A stretch of DNA of 64,000 nt from Eopsaltria australis (lineage: Eukaryota > Chordata > Aves > Passeriformes > Petroicidae). Position numbers and translations under genes: made by a program. This document shows positions 28,601 through 40,675 of this stretch, piece after piece. Where the stretch lies: assembly GCA_034509425.1 (NCBI GenBank), contig JAVTVJ010000012.1:10823001-10887000 (forward strand). Direction: 5' to 3'. The notes below the pieces were generated by a model that had not been told where the DNA came from, did no database searches, and saw only the letters and a list, made by a program, of their open reading frames with translations. The stretch's first letter is position 1, and the number at the start of each line of letters is the position of its first letter.

Positions 28601-30522
28601 GACTGATTTTAATTATTTTTGGTGAGTTCTAGAATAAAGAGTGCTACATGAGGGGTATCCTCTGCATTGCTTGTATGTGATCTCATGCTAAATATTTCAT
28701 GCCTAGCATTTCGCCACTTCACATCTGTGCAAGACAGATTCTGATGTATACAGGTAACATGCAAAGCAGAATTTGGCTCAAAGTACATCTTGACAGTATG
28801 CGTAGATATAATTCCACAGAGTGATAAATTTTAGGTTAATTTTTCAGTGAAAGAACTAGGTGCTGTGTATAGTTTTGGTGTTCACTGTTGAAGACTCTGC
28901 TGACAAGGGGCGTGAATCTAAAATGCAGCAAAGAGAATTGCCATGAGGTTTGTACCACTGTTGGTATCATATTCATGAAAAGTTCTGTGTTTGAGAGCAA
29001 TGCTGTCCAAAACACCAGCAGGCTCAGACTGCAAGGGGAGGTGCTACAGCTGTAGTAGAATTCCAGCCCCTTGATGCCTTTCATGCCTTACAAGTTCTTG
29101 TAAGTGCTTAGGGTTCTTTCAGGTCCTTTCTGGTACCTTGTGATGGACCCTTGGTGCATGAGGGACCTAGCACTGGAACTTCAGACTGTAGCGTGAAGCA
29201 CCAAATGTACACCTAGACAGCTGCTGTTTGTTAGGAAGAACTGTGGCTGCTGGCAATTTTTGTCATTATTTTCTTGTCACTCTCCAGTGTTGCCTGTTTG
29301 AGACTTTGACATACTCTTACTTCTTTGTACAACACCCGCAATCCTTCCTTTTCTTCATTGTTCCTTACTTCCCTCTTTTACAGGAAAGGCTGGACATCTA
29401 CTTTCCACTGACAAAAAATTAACAGTTCATGTATGCAGTCAGTTCACCATTTACTTGAATTAGGAAAAAAGAAATCAGAATGCATTCATTTAAATACTTA
29501 ATTTTCTATATTCCAAAACTTTGTATGTAGTTATTTTTAACCTGGTCTCCTAGGGAAACACGTTCCTGCAATCATGTTTCACTAACCACCCACTGTTAAT
29601 AACTTCAGGAGCCTTTGTGCTCATCAAAGACTGCAGGTAGGGCAGAGATCTCAGTTGTGAAACCCACAGCTTCATGAACACAGGCCAGGTAGAAGGGACA
29701 GGATCCAGTTACCAACTGGTGGGGATGGAGCAGTAAGCAAGGTCAGCCCTTACAGCCACAAATGAGAGCATCCACATGGAAGAGACTTCAGAAGGATGGC
29801 AGCCGTGGGGAAAGGGCCATCAGCGTGGGAGCACTGGTGGGGACCGGCAGCCAAAGCCAGAAGTGCCAGTCTCAGCAAAGGTGCCCTTAGTCACATGCCT
29901 TTGGTGCTGCTCCTCATGGCTACTTCTTGGCTCTTCTTGACGCACTGCTGAGGAGAACGCCTCCAAATTGTGGATGTAAATGCTGCAAAAGAATGTGACA
30001 GCTTTTCAGCCTGCCTTCGGACATTGCTTCTGCGTCTCTTTGTGTGGGCTCAGGCAGCTGGCCCTCAGCCCTTGTCTCTCTTGTGCACCAGTCCCTCCTT
30101 TTTCTTTTTTCCTTGCAGTAGGGAAACCCAAAGCACATTTTCCTGGATCCTACTCAGACCACCTTTCATGCATGCCTCTAAACTCTCTTACCTCTGCCAA
30201 GGCATTATGGAGTAGCTGTCTGGTTTCTTCAAGAATATACCAATAGAGCTGGGCACCATAGCTGGTGTGGATGGGCTTGAGACATGGCTGTGCTTCGGGA
30301 GGTGTTGTGAGCAGCACATGTTCATGTCCTTCATCATTGCAGAAACAGTCTGGAACCGTTAGTGGTCCAAAGGCTAAGAATGCACCTTTCAACAGAAACT
30401 GGTTGCATCAATTTTATCTCAAATCAGAAAGTTTGTTACACAAACGAAACCCAAAGTAATTAGGAAATGTGCTTTTTCCTAGTAGTGTCCTTTTATTCTT
30501 TCAGCAGCAAAATTCACATTAT

Positions 30523-30545
30523 ACTACAGTGTCATCCACTGTAGT
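30523..30545. repeat. Perfect hairpin, 9-bp arms
   Basis: ACTACAGTG and CACTGTAGT pair exactly around the loop tcatc. It is intronic, and no function can be assigned. Confidence 0.6.
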
Positions 30546-31680
30546 GAAGGGGATTTGAACTAAAGCAAAACAAAATTTAGGAATAGCCAATGAACAAATG
30601 CTGAAGTCGACTGTGTGAATCATGATACACTAAATTCAACTTCTAACAATCTCCTGATTGTATGGTATGAAAAAGAGGGAATAATTCTGGTTTGGTTTGT
30701 CTTTATTTCTCAGGCTTCTTTGCTGTTTTGTCTTGCTTTTTACATTAGGTAGATTATTCCTCTCTAGTTTGACAGCACACACTTGCTTTGTGGTGTGTGG
30801 ATTCAGTCTTGCAACATGGCACATGTTTGGGAACGAAGCTGTTCGGAAACGGCAGTTTCAGCATACATAATTGCAGTGGGAATGCTGCTTTTGAGGTATC
30901 TTCAGACTTGAAGATGAACATAAGTTGGTAACGCTGCTTTTTCTTTGGAAAATGATGACCTGTCCAGAAGACACGGGCACCTTTTATACTAAGTCTGCTG
31001 CTGCTGCTTTGGCTTCAGTTTGACACCCACTATACTGTTTCTCTGTCTACTGTTTTAACAATTAAATAATAGACTAGTAGCCTTTAGAAGAGTGTTTCCG
31101 ACTTTATATGCACAAAAGTAGTACATACATAGACTAATAAAAAGCCCCTCTTTTAAATTCAGCAGTCAAGTGAATTTCTGTTTGGCTTAAGCAGATTTTG
31201 AAATCCTGTCTACGTCATTTGTACTGTTAATAAATTACAGAGCTTTATACCACTCCACATTACTGGGAATATATTTGAAATATATAAAGACCAAAAATAC
31301 ACATATTTTTAACAGTGGTAAGAAATTTTCAGTCATAATAGCCAAAATAAAGTGCCATGAAGCTATTAGTAGCAAATTAATTTTTTGTATGTAATTTGGT
31401 ATAAATACTGACAAGCTGAAAAAACCCCCAACCCCAAACAACAAATGCATACTCATTAGTCATTCAGTTTAGCAGCACAGAGGCAGCAGTCAGCCAGGGT
31501 GTGCGTTTTTATGTCTGCTTCAATTGCACACTTCATTTATTTGGACATGGCATAGGCGGCTTTCTCTGTCACACGGCATCACTGCACGATTAGCAAGTTG
31601 CGCCCCAGGGCAGCTGGGACGCTTTGCTGGGGCAGATGTTCTTTTCAGCTTATTCAGTGGCCGTTGTGGGGTTGTTTACT

Positions 31681-31712
31681 GTTGTCATAGATACCTGCAT
31701 TTCCATAGCAGC
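31681..31712. promoter_or_regulatory. Two adjacent degenerate X-box-like sites
   Basis: GTTGTCATAGATAC (31681-31694) and ATTTCCATAGCAGC (31699-31712) each resemble the RFX X-box (GTTNCCATRGNAAC) with a few mismatches and lie 4 bp apart. The surrounding 31440-31860 is less AT-rich and contains several CpGs (for example in cacacggcatc, gcgcccc and cagccgagc), unlike most of this intron, as an enhancer under constraint might. It ends about 570 bp before the cassette exon. Confidence 0.3.
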
Positions 31713-32430
31713 CGAGCTGTTGTGTGTGAAGCAAGTGAATATAGTTATAAAAGGATCATATTTTGTTCTGTCTCTATAACTTACCATCTGTCAGCTGACT
31801 GTTCGTGATGGATTCAGAAACCAATTTAAGAATAACAGCAGCTAGCTGATCATTTTTGCTTATATTAAAGTGACAATGGACAAGGATGCCAATAAGTTTG
31901 TGCTTCAATGAAATGCTAGTTTCTTTTTTTGTTTCTTAATTGCAGCAGTTTGTCTTCCAACACTTTCTCAAACTTTGCTGAAATCTTTCTTGACAAATAG
32001 AAATGACCAAGTGTCATCTTCTGTACTTGCTCAGGTATTTCTTGTGCTTTCCCACTCCTCAGCCATCAGCTCTTCCCTCTCTGTTGCTTCCAGACTGTGA
32101 TGTTACACCTGCTTTCACAGATCCATTGTAATGAAATCTAAATGCTCTCCACAGATTGACACAGGGAATTGGTGAGGCTAACAGCAAAGGTACCATGCAC
32201 ACACATGCACAAGTATGTCTCAGTGACATAGATCACTGCATTCTGTTTAATAGTAACAATGGGATCACATGCGAGTTTGGGGGTAAATGTCATGTGTAGT
32301 CAACGAGCCCTCTGAAGAGTGAACTCTCATACCTTTTCACTCAGAGACGTGGTCAAACCTATAGTTTAGCAATGGGGGTGAGAAGATTAGCCCAGTTGTA
32401 AATAATGTATTTATTGGTTGATTTTTCCAG

Positions 32431-32496
32431 ATCCTGACATTGATGCTGCCACTGCCATGATGCTTTTGAATACTCCCCCTGAGATACAAGCAGGTT
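32431..32496 (+). CDS. FOXN3: FOXN3 cassette exon, 66 nt, 22 codons (internal coding exon)
   Basis: This internal exon belongs to FOXN3, a nuclear forkhead transcription factor known as a repressor and first described as checkpoint suppressor 1. The acceptor is a short pyrimidine run ending in ccag at 32427-32430. The donor is a perfect gtgagt at 32497-32502. The exon starts by completing an Asp codon, reads [17 protein letters not shown] and onward to IQAG, and ends one base into a Phe codon that the exon at 43327 completes. Its length is a multiple of three and both ends have compatible phase, so skipping it keeps the frame. Human FOXN3 has isoforms of 490 and 468 residues, a 22-residue difference that fits this exon exactly (recalled, not looked up here). 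The segment lies between the forkhead domain and the C-terminal tail. I see no known domain in it, only a short hydrophobic MMLL core followed by prolines. It is too short for an ordinary ORF scan. Confidence 0.93.
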
Positions 32497-35400
32497 GTGA
32501 GTAGATATTTCTATAGCATATAGCAACATAGACGTATAAAATTAATATTCTCTTTTATAAGTATACAGCATACCAGATAAAAAGGATTTAATAAAGAAAT
32601 ATAACTTCCCTTGTAGACCCTTGCACTTCCTTGACCCTTACATGAGTATAATTTTGTGGTTCATATTACATTCTTTGTTACATGAATAATATTAATCCAT
32701 GATCTCTAATGTAAAAGAGAGGTTATTGTTATTCATGACATACACTTAAATGAGTAACATACCATTATCCATACTGATAGAAAGACCTGGGGCAACAGCC
32801 AGGAGAAAGGCAGGGAGAGAGAGAAAGAGAGCAAGAGAGTGAAGGGTACATGGCATATGGTTTTGTTTTCATTTTGTTTTGATTTGACTCCTATCGTGTG
32901 AGTTACCACAGCCATCTGGATACTTTCCATTCACTTGGGCACTGTTTCAGCTCCTTCTTGCACACATCCTGCACGCTTTTGCTTTTTTTTTTTCTTTGCT
33001 CTGACTGATGCAAGGCGGTAGGCAGGCAACAGGGAGCAAAGAGAGGTCTCATTTCCTGCAAATACCGTCCTCCCTGTTCTGTGACCAGACCTAAGGTTTT
33101 AATGCTGTGTATTAGCAGAGCACTGAAGGGGCCTGGACCCCCACTGTACTGGGCTGTGCAAATACTTCAGGAACCATCCTGCCTCACAGAGCTTGCAGTG
33201 GAGGTATTACAGGAATCCGTAGTGCGATACAGCTGCACAAAAACAGGGAATACAAGAAAACAAACATATCGCTAGTCAGCAAGCATGGCAGTAATGCCAA
33301 GTGACAGGCAGCTCTAAAAAATAAAGGCAGAAGTTAAAATAGAAACCATTACCAAGTCTGTCTAGCATCACTGCTATTGTTCTAGCCTGGGCAACCAGCT
33401 CCAAATTCCAGGGGAAGCCTTGATTTGCACTTTGATACTCTGCCTGGGGAAGAGAGTCAATTACCATCAAAGCATTTCCCGTGCAGCTGAGGAAAGCTAT
33501 TGTCAGCCTGCTTTGTGACCCTGCCAGAGGAATGCTTCTTGAGAAGCTTCTCTCAGGAGAGCGTGATGTACCAAGAAGCTGTTCTGGATAGAGAAGAGCA
33601 GTCCTTATCCTCCTCTCCTAAGCAGCTTTCAGGAACTGTGCATGGTAAAAGGGCAAGCAATCCCCACTGTGTGTATGTAGGAGAAAGACTTTATTGGGAA
33701 GAGGAGGTTACCCTCAGGCATAGTGAGAAGAATAAAATGAGACAGTTTCCAAAGGATTGCAAATTTAAAGAAGCCAGATTTGTGGGGTAGAAAAAAGGGG
33801 AAAAGGAGTTGGTATAGAATCAAAGTGCAGGGGTAAAAGGGTATATGGGAGAGGGAAGGGGACATAAGTAGTATGTGCATGGAAAAGGATGGAGGGGACA
33901 CAGAGTAACATGAACTCCTGGAGGCACTGGAGCATGGGAGAGGACTGCAGACAAGAACAAGAGGAGATCCATAGTACTAAATGTCCTAAACACGCTGCAG
34001 ATTTTTGTCACACGCACGTTTGCCAGCATTGCAGTGCAAGTGATTTGAAGACTTGTGCACTGTCATTTCATAGACACCATAGTTGGATAGTTTTGGCTTA
34101 GTACTATTTTATGTTGTAGAGGTCACTCTGAGTAAGGAGATTCTAGCCTCCTATGAGCTGCGCATATCTCCCCACTCTGTGTCAGCTTCCCAGTGGGCTC
34201 TCGTTGTGAGGATGTCCAAAATGACAGGGAGATGAAAGCAGAAAGATGGCTTCTCATTGACACTGCTCCCTCCTTGATATCCACGAGTAACAAGGCCTTC
34301 CTCTGTGCCCTTAAACTCAATTGCAGGGTCTGCTCAGAGGTTCATGAACCTTCCTAGATGCTGGTAGAATTGCCAGGAGGAAAGGCCAGAGGTTTTTACC
34401 ATAACTTCAGAGGCACTCTAAATTACAAAGGAGAAATATTTTGGCAGGGGTTTGAATGGATACCTTGAAGAAGTAAATCAGCCTGTCCTGTCAATTGCAG
34501 TTCGGTCTCACTTATGTGCCACGTTAGGAAAATCTTAGGCAGCTTAAAGCAAATTAATTCTTACTTTAAGAAACAACAGGATGAAAAACAGTGACATTTA
34601 AAATTAGTTTTCAAATAAAAAGCAAGTTAGCTATAAAAGTTTCACTGCAATGGTGAGCATCATCTGGAAGTTCACAGTTCATCCTCTGTTCTGTGAGTGG
34701 CTGCAGTGGTCTGTAAATCAAGCTGGGAATTACCAGGGCAGTAAGTGTGCTGATACTGTTTGATCCCTTGAAGACTGAGAATTCTGTTCCTGGTATCAGA
34801 CTGTGGTGTCAGGTATGTGCATAAGGGCTGCAAGATGCCCCATCTTCTGAGGACAAGATTTGGAGAGTGAAGGACATAGTTTGTAGTTTGGCCACAAGTG
34901 TCAGTACGTGTATGAAACCCTCTTTTGGTTTTCAAACATGCCACTTACTGGCACAACAAAGAGTCAGCTGGAGGCAGAGCCTGAGGTCATTTCACCTTAT
35001 AACAACTTTACAACTCAAAAAGTTTGAAACTCTGGTCCATTAAGACCTTTGCCTGTCCTACAGACATTTAACCATTGTAGTGACAAGTGAATACTTCCAA
35101 GGCAGATTGTGACAGAATATGGATTCATTTTCTGTGGATGGTTACATGTGTTGGCTTTTGAGTTTGAAGACATCTTGGATTAAAAGCTGCTTTTTGAGTG
35201 GTGTAAAAACAAAACCCATATTCTTCATTTAGGCAGTGTGGGTGCTAAAAGCATCTTTAGACTGAAGTTAGCTCCAGCAATATTCTAAGTCTTACTGAAA
35301 TTTATACTGCTAATATGGTCTGTCAGAAGGGAATCCCATCTCAGCAGTATTAGAAAATCCAGAGTGAACTATTCCTGCTTTGTAACAGATTGATTAATTA

Positions 35401-38400
35401 GCTTTACAGTTTTAAATGACCATTTAAAATTCCACATCCATGTGTGAAACACTGCTAACAATCACTAATGAACTCTAAAATCACCTTTTGCTTTTATATG
35501 AAATCTTGAAATGGTGTCTGACAAACATTGCTTACCATTTACCCCAGTTCCACCATCTTTTAGTTTTCATTCAGAAAAACAAAAAGGCATAGTAAAAGAG
35601 TAAAACTGTTATTAGGATTATTTTGTGTTTGTGTGGGTTTTACTGTATAGTCTCACAAAACTGATTGTTCACATTGCTGCTACAGGTTAGGAATATGCAA
35701 TTACAGTTAGAGTGTTAACATCAGAAATCAGTTTCTCAATTATTAACACTTGGCAGTATATTCACAGACCAAATACTTACGGATTGTAACTAAAGGCAGA
35801 AGTTCAAAGTAGCCAGCTGTGTACAAGTTTCTACTGAAACCTGCAATCCAGCTGGCACCAGGAGTTAAAGCATGAAAGATACTGTGATATGCTAAGAGAG
35901 GGCATGTAGGAACATAGATTTAATACTTTTTGCTTCAGTTTATTGAAGTCCTTGCGTTTCATCAGGTTTTGTAGGTTTGTGTTTGAAAAGAAACAGCAAT
36001 TGGAACACCTGCTTCCTTTAGAAGCAGCTATCACAAGTTACAAATATTTGGGATTTTTATTAGTAGTCAGTTCATGAATATTAATTCCAAAATATTTGAC
36101 TTGCATTAAAACCTGTATCTTGACCTGCAGGGCAGTGAGTACTGTCTGGGACATCTTGGGCAAGTGGCATCAAATTTTTGGGCCTGTTTCCCTCATGTGA
36201 ATCTAATTTGGAGAGAGGACAGGAGAAAACGGGGTTCGGAACCAATGGTAGAACTCAGTTTAGAACTCATGGGTACTAAATCAGTGAAGTCCATGAGTTA
36301 GTTTTGCACAGTTGCTTTTTTGTACAAAAGATTTACGGCACTTCTATTCTTAACAATGTCTTGAAAGTTAATATTACTAGCTGTCATCCCAGCACAGTAT
36401 TCCCTGCTCCCTAAGAGTGTGGCATCCTGGGCATGTCATTGAGTCTTGCCAAACCATGATGTTTTGCCATGATTAAAGTGGAGATAGGTATTGGTGCTTT
36501 TGCAGTGTGTTTGAATTCCTGAGATTCAAGTCACTGGAAGTATGTAAATAGCAACACCTTCTTAATTGGTGAGATCATTCTGAACTTTGTTCCACTTGCT
36601 TTTCTGGAGGGACTTGTAAAGAAGGAACTGTTAGTGTATGGCTGCTACTGCTAGTGAACACTGCTGTGGTCAGAGGGATTATCCTGGAAATACTGATTTA
36701 ATTCAAGAAGCCTCTCAGTGATGTTACACATAGCTTCAAATTCATGCAGTCTTTTGCCTGTTGCTATATAATTTGTGAATTGCACACAAATGCAAGTACA
36801 TTGCTCAGCCTAAAGTTTAATACTGCAAACAGCTATTAAATGGTGCTCACAGAAATGGTTTGGGTAGAAACCAGGAAGCTGAGAGTCTTCTCAGCTCTGA
36901 CATCCATCTTCTGGTTTCAGTACTGCTCATCACTGCTCATTTGGTTGGGTTGGCTAGAAAGGGGTGGCCTTCAGAAGACTTTGCAACACTGGTTTTGTGG
37001 GTGGTTCCTTATAGGAGGCTGAAGTGCTGGAGTAGAGATGTTTGGGAAGATACGAGCATGGAGTTTTCCTGGGTGCTTCTTAAAAAATAGGTTTTCCAGG
37101 GTTGAAACTAGTGTCTCTCTGATTTGGAAGTCTTTATTAATCTTCGTCTCAAAACATAAAAAACCCAGACCAGATACATACAGTGGGAGGAGAACTAATT
37201 CCCCAAAGAGCTCTACGTTACCTCTGTACTTCTGAAATTGTACCCCAATGAAAGTTGCTTTTTAAGATAATACAAGTGGATTGTATAGGTGTGAGATACA
37301 TATACAGGAATGAAGACCAAATAAAATTGCCTTCATGACAGTCTGAAATTCTCCAAATAGGTTAAAATAGAACATGCTGTTTTCTTGTGACGTTTTTATT
37401 GTACGTGAAACTTGGTAGCTGTGATGTTCTATTTGTAGTGCTTATGGACAGGTCACTTATTATAACTTAGCTTCCAGCCTAACTTTGAGTATCTGAAAAT
37501 GATAAATCATTGAGAGTTAAATGTTTCATAAAGCTATTTTCGTTGGCAATTTTGTATCAAAGCAAAAACTAATGTTCAAACTTTCTATTGCTGGCTTTTG
37601 TTTGGGATTTTGTTTTGTTTTGTTTTAATTTGTTATTTAATATTAAGCCATTAAAGTGAAATAGAATTGGAAAGAAAGCTTACTTCTATGAAATACTTTC
37701 TACTTCTTTTTCTGTAGTCCTCATAATATTTTTAGACAAAGTATGAGTGTGATAGGATTATCAAGATACATTTGTCTTTCCCACCTCAAATTTTTGTTTA
37801 GAATAAATGGCTTGTTGGATGCATCCAAGATTTGCAGTTTGTAAGGACTACAGAGTATGGAATTTAAGGGCCATAAAATTGTCCTTGAGCAGTAAATTAC
37901 AAGTTGGGCAGATGTCATCGAATTAATGCCTGGAATAACATAGTTGAATAAAGTTACACATTTGGCAGAAAACATTTGCTTTTGGCAACTTCTGATGTCC
38001 CATCCACTATACATCATCACCAATTTCCTACTTTCAGTTAATGTAGCCTGATATAAAGAATTCTGCTAAACACTGTACTGAAAGAAAGCTTGGCAGAAAA
38101 GAGCTGAAGCTGACAGATATTAGCAGAAACTCAGTACCTCTTGTCCATAATGATTTCTTCTGTGCTACAAGAACTGGGTCAGGGAAGAGAGCCCTAAGAT
38201 CAATGCATGTGCCACACGATGACAGAAGAAGCAAAGAACCAGTCTGTCCCTACAGGATACTTTCACACTCACACGTTCCACTTTTTAAAAATTCATTTTC
38301 CAGGATATACTGAAATTCATTCTTCCTTACTAAGTATTGGCTACCTTGAGCTAGACAGTTTTATGAAGTGTATGTTTGTTTCCCAGATCACACAAAGAAC

Positions 38401-40426
38401 ATGTTTGTTACCCAGTTCATTTTCTTGACTGACAACAAATCTCACTCATTGCTGATACTTCATTTAACTTTCACGTGCCAATGTTTAACCAAGAAGTTAG
38501 TTTCCTTTTTTAGTGAGCTGTTGGGGTGTCAGTGTGTCTGGTGGCTATCCATTACTTCCTTGTTTTGCATTTCAGTTTTACCAACTTGCTACACTGTGTG
38601 TTTGACAATAAAATCTTCAGGGAGGGACCCAGTCTGATACGGTTTTTCTGACACTGCTGTGAAGATCTTGGATGAGGGGGTTATCTCAGCCAGAACAGGG
38701 AGCTTGCTTTGCCCGCACACACCTGCAAGTAAGAGATGTTGAGAGATGATGAAAGAAGTCTGTAGTTGGAATAGTTTCCTCAGCTAATGTGCACACAAGA
38801 GCATGCTCTGGATTAAAATAGTCCTGCACTGGCTGTGGAGTGATCATGTAGCCATCTACTTACTTTCCACATACAGAGCCTGAGTACAGGCTACAAAAGA
38901 GCGCTGGATTTTTTAAGGGCTTCTGTTGGATCCTTTTAACACTATGTGAACACAGTGCCTTGATGGATTCAGATCATGCTATGTTCTCCTACATGTCATT
39001 CACTTTATTGTCAGGTAAACTAAAGCATGGAAGTTCACTACAAAAGGCAGAATTTTTTCCCCTTGGAGAATTTCAGAGGTGTAGTCTTGGTTTTTGACAT
39101 AGGGCGCATTGCTTCACTCCAGAGTTTGCCAGTGGAGACTCAGCTGGCTGAGTCTGCTCAGGTTGTGAAATTCTACCAGAGCTGCGTAAGATCCAAAAAT
39201 CATTTCCCCATTCATGCAGCAGATTAGGGGGAGATTCTCTACACAGTTTAACTCTACTCCAGTGAAAGTGTTTCCTGGGTTTAAGTTTCCTGAGAGCCGA
39301 GTAGACCCTTGAAAACATAAGAGTGATGAAAGTTGAAGGGTGAAAAATTATTTTGTCGTTTCAGACTTTGCGTTTCACTGGGAACATTTTGTGGAAAAGG
39401 AAACCTTCATCAAAGAGATACACAGGTCTTCTTGCATTGTTTTCTTGAGCTGAGTTTCTCAGACATAAACGGCTTTCAGCACTTGCACAGAAAAGGTGTA
39501 AATTGCATTTCACACTTCTGCCTAGGAATTGGGAACCTGTAACCTGCCTGTACTGTTGGTTGAAGAAGCATTAGAAGAGAGGGGGTCAGGACTGTAAGGT
39601 GTTAGTCCAGACTGGCAGTGATTGATGATATGGCTTGGACTAAATTATCTTACCTCCACACCTTGAATCTTCAATCTAAAATATAAATATCTCACCTCAA
39701 AGTATGGGTTTGAAACGTAATTAAAGCTTGTAAGGTGTAAATGTATCTTTGGAATAAAAGCAGTACTTAATTTCCAGTAAATAATCCACAACCCTTCAAT
39801 AGCAGCAAGATGTAGAAATAATTCCTTGAATATAAGTAGCTGTCATACAGCCTGGACAAAGGCTGGAAGACTGTGGACACCAGGGGCAGTGTAATAGCAG
39901 TTTATATATGTATTTTTTTTTTAATTCTCTTATTCTCTTTTTTTAAGTAATTAATGTTATTTTTTGGAAGAATCAGTTTTGATGCTTTAAATGCTGTAAG
40001 TAGAGATGAATGAGGAAGAAAGATCGATCTTACCATGGCACATTGGTAATGTGGATAATTAGAAATTAACACCTTTTACCACTGAATTATTTTAATCCTG
40101 CTTTTCACTTTAGGTTTAGAGTGCTATGGAAACTGATTTACCAGCAACTTGGGATAATGGGGGTTTTTTTCCTTCATGGCTCTGTATATTTCCTGAAAGG
40201 ATACACCACACAGTCCTGTGTCCTCCTTCAGTGATCCCTTGCATACAACCTTTCTGTTTGTCTGTCTGAGTGGTGTAGTGGTATTGCTGCATCATAATCC
40301 AGGGAGTCTGGGGAAACAAAACCAAAAATCAGTAGCAATAACACTGCTGTTGCAAGCTGAAATAGTTATTGAATTCTGAGTGATTATTTCATTATACAGA
40401 GCTGTGATGTACTTTAGAGAAAAGTT

Positions 40427-40460
40427 AGAATCACAGAATCATGGTTAAGGCCTCTTCTGG
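40427..40460 (-). mobile_element. Possible short CR1 3'-end remnant
   Basis: The snippet agaatcacagaatcatggtt resembles the reverse complement of a CR1 terminus, but the usual ttggaagggacc continuation is degraded to aaggcctcttctggcc. It is too short to be sure. Confidence 0.3.
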
Positions 40461-40651
40461 CCTGAATAGTCTTATTGAAGCCTTTCAGTGAGTGGTGGCA
40501 TGAGGCACAGACTGGCAATGACTGAAGTAAATTTCATAGGCAGGACAAGAGACCAAGTTGTCTCTAAGGGGATATTTTCAGAAGATAGCAAACTTTTGTA
40601 TTTTCTTTTTTTACAAACATTTGTTAATTCTTTTAGGGAATATGTGGACTC

Positions 40652-40675
40652 TGTGTGTGTTTGTGTGTGTGTGTT
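40652..40675. repeat. (GT)n microsatellite
   Basis: About 11 GT dinucleotides with one extra T. It is likely polymorphic. Confidence 0.9.

Larger units (their letters stand above)
1..32430 (+). other. FOXN3: FOXN3 intron, 3' part (upstream of the cassette exon)
   Basis: This is intronic sequence that ends at the acceptor of the 66-nt exon. No exon with conserved protein sequence was found on either strand. The many ORFs of 60-135 codons have no recognisable domains and overlap on both strands, as expected by chance. Bases 1-9000 are plain AT-rich sequence in which I see nothing specific. Items listed separately are hairpins at 9757, 23312, 23975-24027 and 30523, a GTCT repeat at 10983, a CpG-containing inverted repeat at 12935, X-box-like sites at 14045 and 31681, and a LINE relic at about 24890-25680. 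A T/G-rich stretch with repeated ggttggttg-like units lies at 16360-16450. Blocks near 13500-14180, 19000-19700 and 29640-30400 are richer in GC than their surroundings, but I could not assign them. Confidence 0.85.

Noticed and set aside
39881..39897. CTCF-like string caccaggggcagtg
   Set aside because: It lacks one G of the required core spacing, so the match fails.
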